From positions 35,761 to 99,760 of the forward strand of contig DASYOB010000148.1 in NCBI GenBank assembly GCA_036008175.1: a stretch of 64,000 nucleotides of DNA, written 5' to 3'. The translations under genes and the position numbers were made by a program. A model generated the notes under the pieces. That model saw only the letters and a list, made by a program, of their open reading frames with translations. It did no database searches and was not told the origin of the DNA. Of this stretch, positions 31,697 through 41,453 are shown one piece after another. The stretch's first letter is position 1; each line of letters starts with the position of its first letter. The DNA comes from DATARH01 sp036008175. Its GTDB lineage: Bacteria; Pseudomonadota; Alphaproteobacteria; ATCC43930; CGMCC-115725.

Positions 31697-32762
31697 CGCG
31701 CTGCTCCAGCTGGTAGAGCAGCATCGGGTTGATCGCGAAACGCTCGCGCAGCGCTTCGCGATCGAGCGTCACTAGCGCCGTCCGCTCGTCCTCGGCAAGG
31801 TCGAAACGGGCAGCATAACCGGCCCGGTCGCGGGCAAAGGCCGCCTGCGCGTCCAAATTGTCGACCAGCGCGAAAATCGCGCCGGCCAGCGCGCTGCGCT
31901 CGGGCGCGGTCGCAGGATAATGCGGCCGGGCGGCCGGGATGGGGCTGAGCTCGGTCCAGCCGAGCACGGCGTAGATGTGATGCCAGGACGGCTCGAACAC
32001 CGCGCTCTGGGGTGGCCGATCTCCGATCGCGCCGGCGAGGATCTGCAACGAACGGCATTCGACATTGCCGGTGCGATCAAGGGCTTCACTGCCAAAGCTC
32101 AAGAGGTAACGTAGATTGCCGGCCGCCAGCCGATCGAAGATGACCCGGTCGGTCTCGACATCCGGGTGCGGGTAGAGTGGGGTCCCGGGATAATGCGATA
32201 AGCCGCCACTGGCGAGCACGACCGCCCGGCGGCTCAGGCGCTCGATCGCGCGGGCCAGCGCCTGGCCGAAGGCAAAGCAGCGCTCGGGCGAGGGCTGCGG
32301 CGGCACATAGGCGTTGACGAACACAGGCAGGAATGGCGTCTCGCGCGGGTAGCCGCAGAAATCGAGCGGGATGGTGAACGCGGTGCCGAGCTTCGCATCG
32401 AGGGTAAAGGCCGGGTCGAAGCCCTGGTCGAGCAGCGCCTCAACAAGCGCGTAGCCGGCCGCGCCATCGATGGGCCACCAGCCACTGTGCCCGCCGCTTC
32501 CCTCGGCGCGCGTGCCGCAATGGATCGCGAATGGCGGCACGCAGCGTACGACGAAATCGTCGCAATGCGCGTTCGAGATGACGATCACGAGGTCTGGATC
32601 GAGCGCCCGGAACTTGTCGCCGATCTCGCGCATTGCCGCGTTTACGCGGGCAACCTGCGCCTTGTCTTCGGTCTCGGGCAGCGTCAGGAATTGCGGCGCA
32701 TGCGGCACGATCGCCGCTCCGACGATCCCCGAATGGGTGGTTCGCTGTGCGTTTTCGGTCAT
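31683..32762 (-). CDS. LigB-LigA fusion extradiol dioxygenase
   Basis: 359-aa protein. The N-terminal LigB-type catalytic domain (about 10-290) carries iron-ligand candidates His21 (V-P-H-A-P) and His66 (S-N-A-H-C-D-D-F), with a Glu in F-E-P-S-W-H-H near residue 243. The last 48 residues (from D-R-A-G-Y-A-A-R-F-D-L) resemble LigA/protocatechuate 4,5-dioxygenase alpha. This is the single-chain arrangement of gallate dioxygenase (DesB/GalA). The substrate is probably a catechol-type acid; no other aromatic-degradation gene is adjacent. Confidence 0.78.
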   Translation of the reverse strand: MTENAQRTTHSGIVGAAIVPHAPQFLTLPETEDKAQVARVNAAMREIGDKFRALDPDLVIVISNAHCDDFVVRCVPPFAIHCGTRAEGSGGHSGWWPIDGAAGYALVEALLDQGFDPAFTLDAKLGTAFTIPLDFCGYPRETPFLPVFVNAYVPPQPSPERCFAFGQALARAIERLSRRAVVLASGGLSHYPGTPLYPHPDVETDRVIFDRLAAGNLRYLLSFGSEALDRTGNVECRSLQILAGAIGDRPPQSAVFEPSWHHIYAVLGWTELSPIPAARPHYPATAPERSALAGAIFALVDNLDAQAAFARDRAGYAARFDLAEDERTALVTLDREALRERFAINPMLLYQLEQRVSCA

Positions 32763-32882
32763 CTCGCCATCTCCGGTTCGCCCACCGTGCTCGATCCACT
32801 GTGCCCGATCGACTCTGCTGTCGATTATGGCACGCGCAACCCGCGGCTTGCAGGTAGACCAAAGCACGGCCATTTGCGATCT

Positions 32883-33950
32883 ATGCCCAAGCCGCTGATC
32901 GTTCTCGGCATCGAGACCAGCTGCGACGAAACCGCCGTCGCTGTTGTCGCCGACGGTGTGCCGCGGATCCGAGCCAATCTGATCCGCTCGCAGCTCGCCG
33001 AGCACACGCCCTATGGCGGCGTCGTGCCGGAAATCGCCGCGCGAGCGCATCTCGATCATATCGAGCCGCTGATCGAGCGCGCTCTGGCCGAAGCGGAGAT
33101 CGAGGCCGAACAGCTCGACGGCGTCGCGGCGGCGTCCGGACCCGGGCTGATCGGCGGGTTGATCGTTGGCTCGATGGCGGCCAAGGGGCTCGCCTGGGCG
33201 GCGGGGAAGCCGTTCATCGCGGTCAATCACCTCGAAGCGCACGCCCTGACGGCGCGGCTCTCCGACGATGTGCCCTTCCCCTATCTGCTGCTGCTCGTGT
33301 CGGGCGGGCACACCCAGCTGCTGCTGTGCGCCGGGGTCGGCCGCTATCGCCAACTTGGCACTACCCGAGACGATGCCGCCGGCGAGGCCTTCGACAAGAC
33401 CGCCAAGCTGCTGGGACTCGGCTATCCCGGCGGGCCGGCGATCGAGCGCGCTGCGGAGGGCAGGGATCCCCACCGATACGATCTGCCGCGCCCGCTCAAG
33501 GGCCGGAGCGGCTGCGATTTCTCCTTTTCCGGCTTGAAGACCGCAGTGCGGCAGATCATCGCGGCGGCCCCGGCGCTTGGACCCGAGGACATCGCCGATC
33601 TCGCTGCGGCGGTCGAGCTGGCGATCTGCGAGACGATTCTCGATCGCACTACCAATGCGGTTGACTGGTTTAGCCGGCATCATCCAGAGGGCACGACGCT
33701 GGTCGCCGCCGGCGGGGTCGCCGCCAACGCATTCCTGCGAAGTCGACTATCGGCGCTCGCGAGGAGTTCCGGGCTTGACTTCGTGGCGCCGCCGCCGGCG
33801 CTCTGCACCGACAACGGCGCGATGATCGCCTGGGCCGGTCTCGAACGGCTGCGCCTCGGCCTTGTCGACGGGTTTGATGCGCCGGTCCGGCCGCGTTGGC
33901 CGCTCGATTTGGCAGCTTCCCCGGCAACCGAGCGCGTGGGAGCGCGGTGA
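32883..33950 (+). CDS. tsaD: tRNA N6-adenosine threonylcarbamoyltransferase
   Basis: 355-aa TsaD (Gcp/YgjD). It transfers the threonylcarbamoyl group to A37 of ANN-decoding tRNAs with TsaB/TsaE. The ASKHA nucleotide fold starts G-I-E-T-S-C-D-E-T. Metal ligands His116 and His120 are in H-L-E-A-H; S-G-G-H-T-Q-L and F-S-G-L-K-T follow. Its stop overlaps the GTG start of gpsA (GTGA), a common tsaD-gpsA arrangement. Confidence 0.96.
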   Translation: MPKPLIVLGIETSCDETAVAVVADGVPRIRANLIRSQLAEHTPYGGVVPEIAARAHLDHIEPLIERALAEAEIEAEQLDGVAAASGPGLIGGLIVGSMAAKGLAWAAGKPFIAVNHLEAHALTARLSDDVPFPYLLLLVSGGHTQLLLCAGVGRYRQLGTTRDDAAGEAFDKTAKLLGLGYPGGPAIERAAEGRDPHRYDLPRPLKGRSGCDFSFSGLKTAVRQIIAAAPALGPEDIADLAAAVELAICETILDRTTNAVDWFSRHHPEGTTLVAAGGVAANAFLRSRLSALARSSGLDFVAPPPALCTDNGAMIAWAGLERLRLGLVDGFDAPVRPRWPLDLAASPATERVGAR

Positions 33951-34939
33951 AGCGGCTGGCGATCATCGGCGGCGGCGCCTGGGGCACCGCGCTGGCGAGC
34001 GTCGCCACCCGCGCCGGGATCCAAACGATGCTGTGGGCGCGCGATCCGGCGGTCGTCGGTGCTATCAACGAGCAGAACCAGAACCCATTGTTTCTGCCGG
34101 GCATCTCGCTTGATCCGTCGATCGCGGCGACGACCGACATGGCGACCGCGATCGCCGCCGCCGACGCAGCGCTGCTCGTCGTGCCGGCGCAATTCCTGCG
34201 CGGCATCCTCACTCGGCTCGCGGCCCAGCTACCGGCAGCCATGCCATTGCTGCTCTGTGCGAAGGGGATCGAGACCGAATCGCTGCGGACGATGTCCGAG
34301 CTTGCCGGCGAAATCGTCCCGAAATCGCCGGTCGCGGTGCTCTCGGGCCCCAGCTTTGCCGCCGAGGTGGCTCGCGGGCTGCCGACCGCGGTCACCATCG
34401 CCAGCCGCGATGCGGATCTCGCCCGCAGCTTCATGGCCGCGCTCGGCACAGACCGTTTTCGGCCCTACTTGTCGCGGGACCCGATCGGTGCCGAGATCGG
34501 CGGGGCGGTCAAGAACGTGATGGCGATTGCCTGCGGCGTCGTCGAGGGACGCGGGCTTGGCGACAACGCCAGGGCAGCGCTGATCACCCGCGGCCTTGCC
34601 GAGATGGTACGCCTCGGCGAAGCTATGGGTGCGCAGGCCGAAACCTTCCGTGGCTTGTCGGGACTAGGCGACCTGGTGCTGACCTGCACTGCCCGACAAT
34701 CGCGCAACCACGCGCTGGGGCTGGCCCTCGGCCGTGGCGACAGCCTCGAATCCGCGCTCGCCGCGCGGCAACCCTCTGTCGTCGAAGGGGTCGCGACCGC
34801 CGCAGCGGTGGCGCGACTGGCATCGCGGCTCGGAATCGAGATGCCGATCACATCGGCCGTTGATGGTATGCTGCACCGCGGCATTGCAATAGACGCGGCG
34901 ATCGAGGCGCTTCTCAACCGACCCTGGCGCAGCGAATGA
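33947..34939 (+). CDS. gpsA: Glycerol-3-phosphate dehydrogenase [NAD(P)+]
   Basis: 330-aa enzyme that reduces dihydroxyacetone phosphate to sn-glycerol-3-phosphate for phospholipid synthesis. N-terminal G-G-G-A-W-G-T-A-L-A binds NAD(P). S-G-P-S-F-A-A-E-V and the catalytic Lys in E-I-G-G-A-V-K-N-V are present, with G-L-S-G-L-G-D-L-V-L-T in the C-terminal domain. It starts at GTG within the tsaD stop, so it is translationally coupled. Length is normal. Confidence 0.96.
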   Translation: MKRLAIIGGGAWGTALASVATRAGIQTMLWARDPAVVGAINEQNQNPLFLPGISLDPSIAATTDMATAIAAADAALLVVPAQFLRGILTRLAAQLPAAMPLLLCAKGIETESLRTMSELAGEIVPKSPVAVLSGPSFAAEVARGLPTAVTIASRDADLARSFMAALGTDRFRPYLSRDPIGAEIGGAVKNVMAIACGVVEGRGLGDNARAALITRGLAEMVRLGEAMGAQAETFRGLSGLGDLVLTCTARQSRNHALGLALGRGDSLESALAARQPSVVEGVATAAAVARLASRLGIEMPITSAVDGMLHRGIAIDAAIEALLNRPWRSE

Positions 34940-35044
34940 CCCATACATGCACGGTTTCGCTGGAGGCGGCGCAAAGGCCTTTTCCGGGGGACGGCAAAGC
35001 CAATATCATACAGGGGCGAGCACCGCCCACCGGCCCGGATCGAG

Positions 35045-35371
35045 ATGAGCGACAACGGACGACGCGGCGAGGAAGGACCCGGCACAGGCGTAATCGTCAA
35101 GGCCAAGCCGAAGACGAAGAAGCCGTCGATGTACAAGGTGTTGATGTTGAACGACGACTACACGCCGATGGAGTTCGTCGTTCACATCCTCGAACGGTTC
35201 TTCAACAAGAATCGCCAGGAGGCGACGCGTATCATGCTGCATGTGCATAAGCGCGGGGTCGGTATCTGCGGCGTGTATACCTACGAGGTCGCCGAAACCA
35301 AGGTGACGCAGGTCATGGATTTTGCGCGGCAGCACCAACATCCGCTGCAGTGTACGTTGGAAAAAGATTAG
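35045..35371 (+). CDS. clpS: ATP-dependent Clp protease adaptor ClpS
   Basis: 108-aa N-end-rule adaptor that binds destabilising N-terminal residues and hands substrates to ClpAP. A flexible N-terminus is followed by Y-K-V-L-M-L-N-D-D-Y-T-P-M-E-F-V, the substrate pocket, and H-V-H-K-R-G-V-G and T-Y-E-V-A-E-T-K. It is 27 bases upstream of clpA. Confidence 0.96.
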   Translation: MSDNGRRGEEGPGTGVIVKAKPKTKKPSMYKVLMLNDDYTPMEFVVHILERFFNKNRQEATRIMLHVHKRGVGICGVYTYEVAETKVTQVMDFARQHQHPLQCTLEKD

Positions 35372-35398
35372 CCAGTCATCGGCAGGAAGGGCGCAGTC

Positions 35399-37705
35399 GT
35401 GCTCTCACGGAACCTAGAGAAATCGTTGCATCGAGCCTTGGCGCACGCTAACGAGCGGCGGCACGAATACGCCACGCTTGAGCATCTGTTGCTGGCGCTG
35501 ACCGAGGACCAGGACGCGATTGCTGTGCTTCGCGCCTGCAGCGTCGATGTCGACCGGCTGCGCCGCGAGGTGCTTGCCTATGTCGACAACGAGCTGACCA
35601 ACCTCGTCTCCAACAATGGCGAAGACGCCAAGCCCACCGCGAGCTTCCAGCGCGTGTTGCAGCGAGCCGCGATCCACGTCCAATCCTCAGGGCGTGAGGA
35701 AGTGACGGGCGCCAACGTTCTGGTCGCGATGTTCGCCGAGCGCGAGAGCCACGCGGTTTATTTCCTGCAAGAGCAGGACATGACGCGCTTCGACGCGGTT
35801 AATTATATCTCGCACGGCATTGCCAAGGCGCCGGGCCGCTCGGAGACGCGGCGCGTGCAGGGCGCGGAGGAGGAAGAGCGCGGCGAGAAAGGGCAGAAGC
35901 GCAGCCACGACGCCCTAGACGCCTACTGCGTCAACCTGAACAAGAAAGCCAAGAACGGCAAGATCGACCCGCTGATCGGGCGCGAAGCCGAGGTCGAGCG
36001 CACAATTCAGATTCTGTGTCGGCGCTCGAAGAACAACCCGCTCTATGTCGGCGACCCCGGAGTCGGCAAGACCGCGATCGCCGAGGGCCTTGCCCGCCGC
36101 ATCGTCGGCCGCGAGGTGCCCGAGGTCCTGCTCAACGCCACAATCTACGCGCTCGACATGGGCGCGCTGTTGGCGGGCACCCGCTACCGCGGCGATTTCG
36201 AGGAGCGGCTAAAAGCGGTCCTCGCCGAACTCGAGGCGCAGCCCGGGACGATCCTGTTCATCGACGAGATCCACACCGTGATCGGCGCCGGCGCGACGTC
36301 GGGCGGGGCAATGGACGCGTCCAACCTGTTGAAGCCAGCGCTCGCCAGCGGCGTCATCCGCTGCATCGGCTCGACAACCTACAAGGAATACCGCAACTAC
36401 TTTGAGAAGGATCGGGCACTCGTCCGGCGGTTCCAGAAGATTGACGTCAACGAACCGACCATCGAGGATTCGATCAAGATCCTGCGCGGCCTCAAACCCT
36501 ATTACGAGCGCCACCACAAGGTCCGCTACACCTCGGAGGCGATCAAGGCGGCGGTCGAGCTGTCGCACCGCTACATCGGCGACCGCAAATTGCCGGACAA
36601 GGCGATCGACGTAATCGACGAGACCGGTGCGGCGCAGATGCTGGTCCCGGAGAACCGTCGGCGCAAGACGATCACCGCCAAGGAAGTCGAGGCCTGCATC
36701 GCGACGATGGCGCGGATCCCGCCGAAGAGCGTGTCGCGCGATGACCGGGAGGTGTTGAAGAATCTCGATCGCGACCTCAAGACCATGGTGTTTGGCCAGG
36801 ACACCGCGATCGAGGCCCTGGTCTCGGCCATCAAGCTTGCCCGCGCCGGCTTGCGCGACGCCGAAAAGCCGATCGGCTCCTACCTGTTCTCCGGTCCGAC
36901 CGGCGTCGGCAAAACGGAAGTCGCGCGCCAGCTCGCGCGCACGATGGGCATCGAGATCACCCGCTTCGACATGTCGGAATATATGGAGCGCCATACGGTC
37001 TCTCGTCTGATCGGTGCCCCGCCGGGCTATGTCGGGTTCGACCAGGGTGGCCTGTTGACCGACGCGATCGATCAGCACCCGCACAGCGTGCTGCTGCTCG
37101 ACGAGATCGAGAAAGCGCACCCTGATCTGTTCAACATCCTGCTGCAGGTCATGGATTACGGCAAACTGACCGATCACAACGGCAAGAACGTCGATTTCCG
37201 CAACGTTATCTTGATTATGACGACCAATGCGGGCGCTTCGGATATGGCCAAGCCGGCAATCGGCTTCGGCAGCGGTGTCCGCGAGGGCGATGACCACGAG
37301 GCGATCAACCGGATGTTCACGCCCGAGTTCCGCAACCGTCTCGACGCGGTGATTTCGTTCGCGGCGCTGGCGCCGGAGACGATCGGACGCGTGGTCGACA
37401 AGTTCGTCCTGCAGCTGGAGGAGCAGCTCGCCGACCGCAACGTCACGATCGAGCTCGAGACGGCGGCGCGCGACTGGCTCGGGACCAAGGGCTATGACCC
37501 GCTCTACGGCGCCCGGCCACTGGCCCGGATCATCCAGGAGCACATAAAGAAGCCGCTCGCCGAAGAATTGCTGTTTGGAAAGCTCGCGAAGGGCGGAACC
37601 GTCCATGTTTCGGTCGACAAGGAGGCTGACAAACTCGCCTTCGCCTTCGAGCCGCGGCCTCCGGCAAGCCCGGCAACACCGAAGGAAGCCGAGCTCGTCG
37701 AATAG
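35399..37705 (+). CDS. clpA: ATP-dependent Clp protease ATP-binding subunit ClpA
   Basis: 768-aa unfoldase. The two Clp-N repeats (1-145) dock ClpS. AAA1 has Walker A G-D-P-G-V-G-K-T near residue 219, AAA2 G-P-T-G-V-G-K-T near 500, each with its own D-E-I/D-E-I-E Walker B. The IGF/L-type loop needed for ClpP binding (G-F-G-S) is visible near residue 620. The start is GTG at 35399. It is paired with clpS, while clpP is elsewhere. Confidence 0.96.
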   Translation: MLSRNLEKSLHRALAHANERRHEYATLEHLLLALTEDQDAIAVLRACSVDVDRLRREVLAYVDNELTNLVSNNGEDAKPTASFQRVLQRAAIHVQSSGREEVTGANVLVAMFAERESHAVYFLQEQDMTRFDAVNYISHGIAKAPGRSETRRVQGAEEEERGEKGQKRSHDALDAYCVNLNKKAKNGKIDPLIGREAEVERTIQILCRRSKNNPLYVGDPGVGKTAIAEGLARRIVGREVPEVLLNATIYALDMGALLAGTRYRGDFEERLKAVLAELEAQPGTILFIDEIHTVIGAGATSGGAMDASNLLKPALASGVIRCIGSTTYKEYRNYFEKDRALVRRFQKIDVNEPTIEDSIKILRGLKPYYERHHKVRYTSEAIKAAVELSHRYIGDRKLPDKAIDVIDETGAAQMLVPENRRRKTITAKEVEACIATMARIPPKSVSRDDREVLKNLDRDLKTMVFGQDTAIEALVSAIKLARAGLRDAEKPIGSYLFSGPTGVGKTEVARQLARTMGIEITRFDMSEYMERHTVSRLIGAPPGYVGFDQGGLLTDAIDQHPHSVLLLDEIEKAHPDLFNILLQVMDYGKLTDHNGKNVDFRNVILIMTTNAGASDMAKPAIGFGSGVREGDDHEAINRMFTPEFRNRLDAVISFAALAPETIGRVVDKFVLQLEEQLADRNVTIELETAARDWLGTKGYDPLYGARPLARIIQEHIKKPLAEELLFGKLAKGGTVHVSVDKEADKLAFAFEPRPPASPATPKEAELVE

Positions 37706-37720
37706 AGCAACGACCGTTTA

Positions 37721-38740
37721 TTGGCGACGGCGGTGAGGCGGGGGATCGATTCCCGCGGCAAAATTGCGCGCGTCTACGCGCTGCTGACCGCCGCGAACGT
37801 GATCGCCTGGGTCTGGGCTCTGGCCGCATTCCAGGCTTATCCGCTCTTGCTCGGCACCGCCCTGCTTGCGTATGGGCTCGGCCTGCGGCACGCGGTCGAC
37901 GCGGACCATATCGCGGCCATCGACAACGTCACCCGCAGGCTGATGCATGACGGCCAGCGGTCGGTCGCGGTCGGCTTCTTTTTTGCGCTGGGTCATTCGA
38001 CCTTCGTAACCGCCGCGGCCATCGTGATCGCTGCGACCGCCGGCACGCTGCTGCACTCCTCTCCCGGCATCGTGGAGGCTGGAGGCGTTATAGGTACGGC
38101 GATTTCGGCGTTGTTTTTATTCGCGATCGCCGGAGCCAATGCCACTGTCTTCGCCGGGCTCTGGCGGCTCTTCCGTCAAGTAAAGCGTGGCGGCAGCGAC
38201 GACGCACGACAGCTGGGACCCGCCGCGGCGGGTTGTAGCCTGTTCGGAAACTTGCTCGGCCGCGTGCTTCGGCTCGTGTCACGCAGCTGGCATATGTACC
38301 CGCTGGGCATGTTATTCGCGCTCGGCTTCGACACGGCGAGCGAGATCGGGGTACTCGGCATCGCCGCCGCCGAGGCGGTAAAGGGCATGCCGATCTGGTC
38401 GATCCTGGTGTTTCCCGCGCTGTTCACCGCCGGGATGACGCTAATCGACACCACCGACGGCGTGCTGATGCTAGGGGCCTACAGCTGGGCATTCGCCGAC
38501 CCTCGGCGCACGCTCGTCTACAATCTGACGATGACCGGGCTTTCCGTCGCCGTGGCGCTCCTCGTCGGCGCCATCGAAGTGCTGGGGCTCACCGCCGAAC
38601 ACCTTGGTGTCGCCGCTGGGTTCCGGGGTGTGTTGGCTCTCGCCAGCGAGAATCTCGGGACGATCGGCGGGATCATTGTCGCTTCGTTCGCCGCGACCTG
38701 GATCGTGTCGCTGGTGATCGGTCGGATGAGGACGGTATAG
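37721..38740 (+). CDS. Nickel/cobalt transporter, NiCoT (HoxN/NixA) family
   Basis: 339-aa inner-membrane permease with about 8 hydrophobic segments. The NiCoT signature R-H-A-V-D-A-D-H-I is at residues 56-64 with metal-binding His57 and His63. F-A-L-G-H-S-T-F-V, L-G-F-D-T-A-S-E-I and G-M-T-L-I-D-T-T-D-G are the other family motifs. It would import nickel or cobalt for hydrogenase, urease or B12 enzymes; none is in this window. A TTG at 37721 or GTG at 37733 may be the start. It ends exactly at the stop of the convergent D-aminoacylase gene. Confidence 0.88.
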   Translation: MATAVRRGIDSRGKIARVYALLTAANVIAWVWALAAFQAYPLLLGTALLAYGLGLRHAVDADHIAAIDNVTRRLMHDGQRSVAVGFFFALGHSTFVTAAAIVIAATAGTLLHSSPGIVEAGGVIGTAISALFLFAIAGANATVFAGLWRLFRQVKRGGSDDARQLGPAAAGCSLFGNLLGRVLRLVSRSWHMYPLGMLFALGFDTASEIGVLGIAAAEAVKGMPIWSILVFPALFTAGMTLIDTTDGVLMLGAYSWAFADPRRTLVYNLTMTGLSVAVALLVGAIEVLGLTAEHLGVAAGFRGVLALASENLGTIGGIIVASFAATWIVSLVIGRMRTV

Positions 38741-40192
38741 CTAAGCTGCCGCGGCCTGCATTCGCTGTCGACGCAACACCCGGCCCGGACGCTCGGCCGT
38801 CGACTGGCCCTCCGACCATACCGGGCGACCGTTGACGAAAACATGGGCAATGCCGGCGGCCGGGAGCGTCGGCTCGGCGAAGCTGGCGCAGTCGATCACC
38901 GTCTGCGGATCGAAGATCGCGAGATCGGCGTAGCTGCCTTCGGCAACCTCGCCGCGGCCCTTGAGCCCGAACCGCGCCGCCGAGAGCCCGGTCATCTTGC
39001 GCACTGCCGTCTCCAGATCGAACAGGCCAAGCTCGCGGCAGTAATGCCCGAGCACCCGTGGGAAGGTTCCCCACAGCCGCGGATGCGGATGCACGTCGTG
39101 CGGCAGCCCGTCCGAGCCGATCATCGTCGGCGGGAAAGCGAGCACCCGCTGTACGTCGGCCTCATCCATCGTCCAGTAGATCGCGCCGGCGGGCTGCAAT
39201 CGCTCGGCCGCTTCCAGGATGCCGACGCCCCAGTCCCGGGCGATGTCAGCAAGCTCGCGGCCGGCCTGCTCAGGCGCCGATTTCGACCAGGTAATCAGCA
39301 CCTTGAGGGCTTCTTCGATGCGCTGCGTACGCAGCACCGTCGACGAGGCAATGTAGGGATAGGCATCGAGTCCGATCTCCTGCCCCCTCATCGCCGCCTG
39401 GATCTTCGGCAAGGTCTCGGCGGTGCGTCCGAAATTGGCAACCCCGGTCGTCTTGTGATGCGAGATCACCACCGGCACTTCGGCCGCGCGTCCCGCGGCG
39501 AAACTTTCGTCGAGGCTGTCAAACACATGCTCGGCCTCGTCGCGCATATGCGTCGTGTAGACCGCCCCCGCCGGCCGCAAGAGCGATGCCAGCGCCTCGA
39601 TCTCGGCCGAAGGGGCATGAAACGCCGGAGCGTAGAACAGGCCGGAGGACATGCCGATCGCCCCGGCATCGAGGGCTTCCTGTAGACGCTCCTGCATCCC
39701 TGCGATCTCGCTCGCGCGGGCCGGACGCTCGAAATCGGGCATAGTGCCGACACGCAGCGTCGAATGGCCGACCAGACATGCCGCGTTGATCGCCGGCGGT
39801 ATCCGGTCAAGCGCTGCCAGATAGTCGGAAAAGCGCGGATAAGCATAATCGGCAGTCTCGCCGATCAGATCGAGCGGCGGCGGCGGGGCGCCGTTGAGCG
39901 CCAGCGGCGCAAGGCTGATGCCGCAATTGCCGGTAACAACGGTGGTGACGCCTTGGCTGGCCTTCGCCGCCATCTCCGGTGAGGCGAACAGCGCCCGGTC
40001 GTCATGCGTGTGCACGTCGATGAAGCCTGGCGCCACTACCAGACCCTCGATATCGATCTCACGCGCGCCCTGTGCCTTCGATACCTCGCCGACCGCGGAA
40101 ATGCGGTCGCCGGCGATCGCGACATCGGCGCGAAAGCGCGGTGCGCCAGTGCCGTCGACTACCGTGCCACCGCGCAGGATCCAGTCGGTCAT
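38741..40192 (-). CDS. N-acyl-D-amino-acid deacylase (D-aminoacylase family)
   Basis: 483-aa amidohydrolase-superfamily enzyme. The metal-binding motif F-I-D-V-H-T-H-D-D is near residue 63. T-G-N-C-G-I-S marks the family Cys ligand near 90, later H-H-K-T-T-G and S-D-G-L-P-H-D-V-H-P-H-P are present, and A-D-L-A-I-F-D-P closes the small domain. It hydrolyses N-acyl-D-amino acids or related amides. ATG at 40192 has GAGGG 7 bases upstream. It is divergent from aroB across 119 bases. Confidence 0.9.
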   Translation of the reverse strand: MTDWILRGGTVVDGTGAPRFRADVAIAGDRISAVGEVSKAQGAREIDIEGLVVAPGFIDVHTHDDRALFASPEMAAKASQGVTTVVTGNCGISLAPLALNGAPPPPLDLIGETADYAYPRFSDYLAALDRIPPAINAACLVGHSTLRVGTMPDFERPARASEIAGMQERLQEALDAGAIGMSSGLFYAPAFHAPSAEIEALASLLRPAGAVYTTHMRDEAEHVFDSLDESFAAGRAAEVPVVISHHKTTGVANFGRTAETLPKIQAAMRGQEIGLDAYPYIASSTVLRTQRIEEALKVLITWSKSAPEQAGRELADIARDWGVGILEAAERLQPAGAIYWTMDEADVQRVLAFPPTMIGSDGLPHDVHPHPRLWGTFPRVLGHYCRELGLFDLETAVRKMTGLSAARFGLKGRGEVAEGSYADLAIFDPQTVIDCASFAEPTLPAAGIAHVFVNGRPVWSEGQSTAERPGRVLRRQRMQAAAA

Positions 40193-40311
40193 CGCAAAGC
40201 CCTCATTTCGGAAGCGCATGTATCGCTGCTATGTTGCGGTAACCTATCGGCTTTCGGCGGCGGGGCGAAGTGCGCTGCCGCCGCAGCCAAAGGGTTGCCG
40301 CGGAGGCCGAG

Positions 40312-41430
40312 ATGAACTTGGAGAGTCCGATCGAGCGGCTGCGCGTCGAACTCGACGCGCGCGGCTACGATATCCTCATCGGTCCGCGTTTGATCGCGCG
40401 CGCCGGCAGGGAAATCCGCCCGTTGATGCGCGGGCGCCAAGCCGTCATCGTCACAGATGAGATTGTCGCTCGCCATCAGCTGGCGCCGCTCCAAGCCAGC
40501 CTGTCGGACGCCGATATCGCCCACCACAGCGTGGTGCTGCCGCCCGGCGAAAGTACCAAGGACCTCGCTCATTTCGGCCAGCTTGTCGACGACATTCTCG
40601 CCCGCGGGATCGAGCGCGGCACGATGCTGGTCGCGCTGGGCGGAGGAGTGGTCGGCGACATCGCCGGCTTTGCCGCGGCCACATTGCTGCGCGGTATCGA
40701 TTTCGTGCAGATTCCGACGACCCTCTTGGCGCAGGTAGACAGCTCGGTCGGCGGCAAGACGGCGATCAACACCGCCGCAGGCAAGAACCTGCTCGGCGCC
40801 TTCTACCAGCCTCGTCTCGTCCTCGCCGATACCGCGACCCTCGCCACCCTGCCGGGCCGCGAGCTGCGCGCCGGCTATGCCGAGATCGTCAAATACGGAT
40901 TGATCCGCGACGCCGGATTTTTCGATTGGCTCGAAGCCAATCGAGATGCGGTATGCGATCTTGAGCCAGCAGCATTGACACACGCCATTACCATGAGCTG
41001 CCGCATGAAGGCGGCGATCGTCGCCGCCGACGAACGCGAGGCCGGCGACCGCGAGCTGCTGAATTTCGGCCACACCTTCGGCCATGCGCTGGAAGCCGAG
41101 ACCGGCTTCGGCGATAGGCTGCTGCATGGCGAGGCGGTGGCGTTGGGCATGGTCCTCGCCTTCGATTTTGCCGTGCGCCTCGGCATCGGATCGGGGCAGG
41201 ACGCGCATCGTGTCCGGCGCCATCTGGCCGCCGGCGGGTTGCCGACCGAGCTTGCTGCCATCGGGCTCTCCGGGCGTGACGCAGACCGGTTCCTAGCGCA
41301 TATGGGCAAGGACAAGAAGGTCCGCGACGGCCGGATCGCGCTGATTCTGCCCCGGCGGATTGGCGATGCGTACGTCACGCGCGACGTGCCGGCGGAGACG
41401 TTGCGCGAGTTTCTGGCCGGTACCGCGTGA
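40312..41430 (+). CDS. aroB: 3-dehydroquinate synthase
   Basis: 372-aa shikimate-pathway enzyme converting DAHP to 3-dehydroquinate with NAD and a divalent metal. G-G-G-V-V-G-D-I-A-G-F near residue 106, S-S-V-G-G-K-T-A-I-N near 142 and N-F-G-H-T-F-G-H-A-L-E near 250 carry the cofactor and metal ligands. ATG at 40312 has GGAGG 5 bases upstream; a longer frame from 40270 is unlikely. aroK is not next to it, unlike in many bacteria. Confidence 0.95.
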   Translation: MNLESPIERLRVELDARGYDILIGPRLIARAGREIRPLMRGRQAVIVTDEIVARHQLAPLQASLSDADIAHHSVVLPPGESTKDLAHFGQLVDDILARGIERGTMLVALGGGVVGDIAGFAAATLLRGIDFVQIPTTLLAQVDSSVGGKTAINTAAGKNLLGAFYQPRLVLADTATLATLPGRELRAGYAEIVKYGLIRDAGFFDWLEANRDAVCDLEPAALTHAITMSCRMKAAIVAADEREAGDRELLNFGHTFGHALEAETGFGDRLLHGEAVALGMVLAFDFAVRLGIGSGQDAHRVRRHLAAGGLPTELAAIGLSGRDADRFLAHMGKDKKVRDGRIALILPRRIGDAYVTRDVPAETLREFLAGTA

Positions 41431-41453
41431 GGCCGCAGTGGCCTCGGCGCCGA

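Noticed and set aside
36209..37606. 465-codon open frame on the minus strand
   Set aside because: Antisense to the clpA AAA domains; no ribosome-binding site or family pattern.
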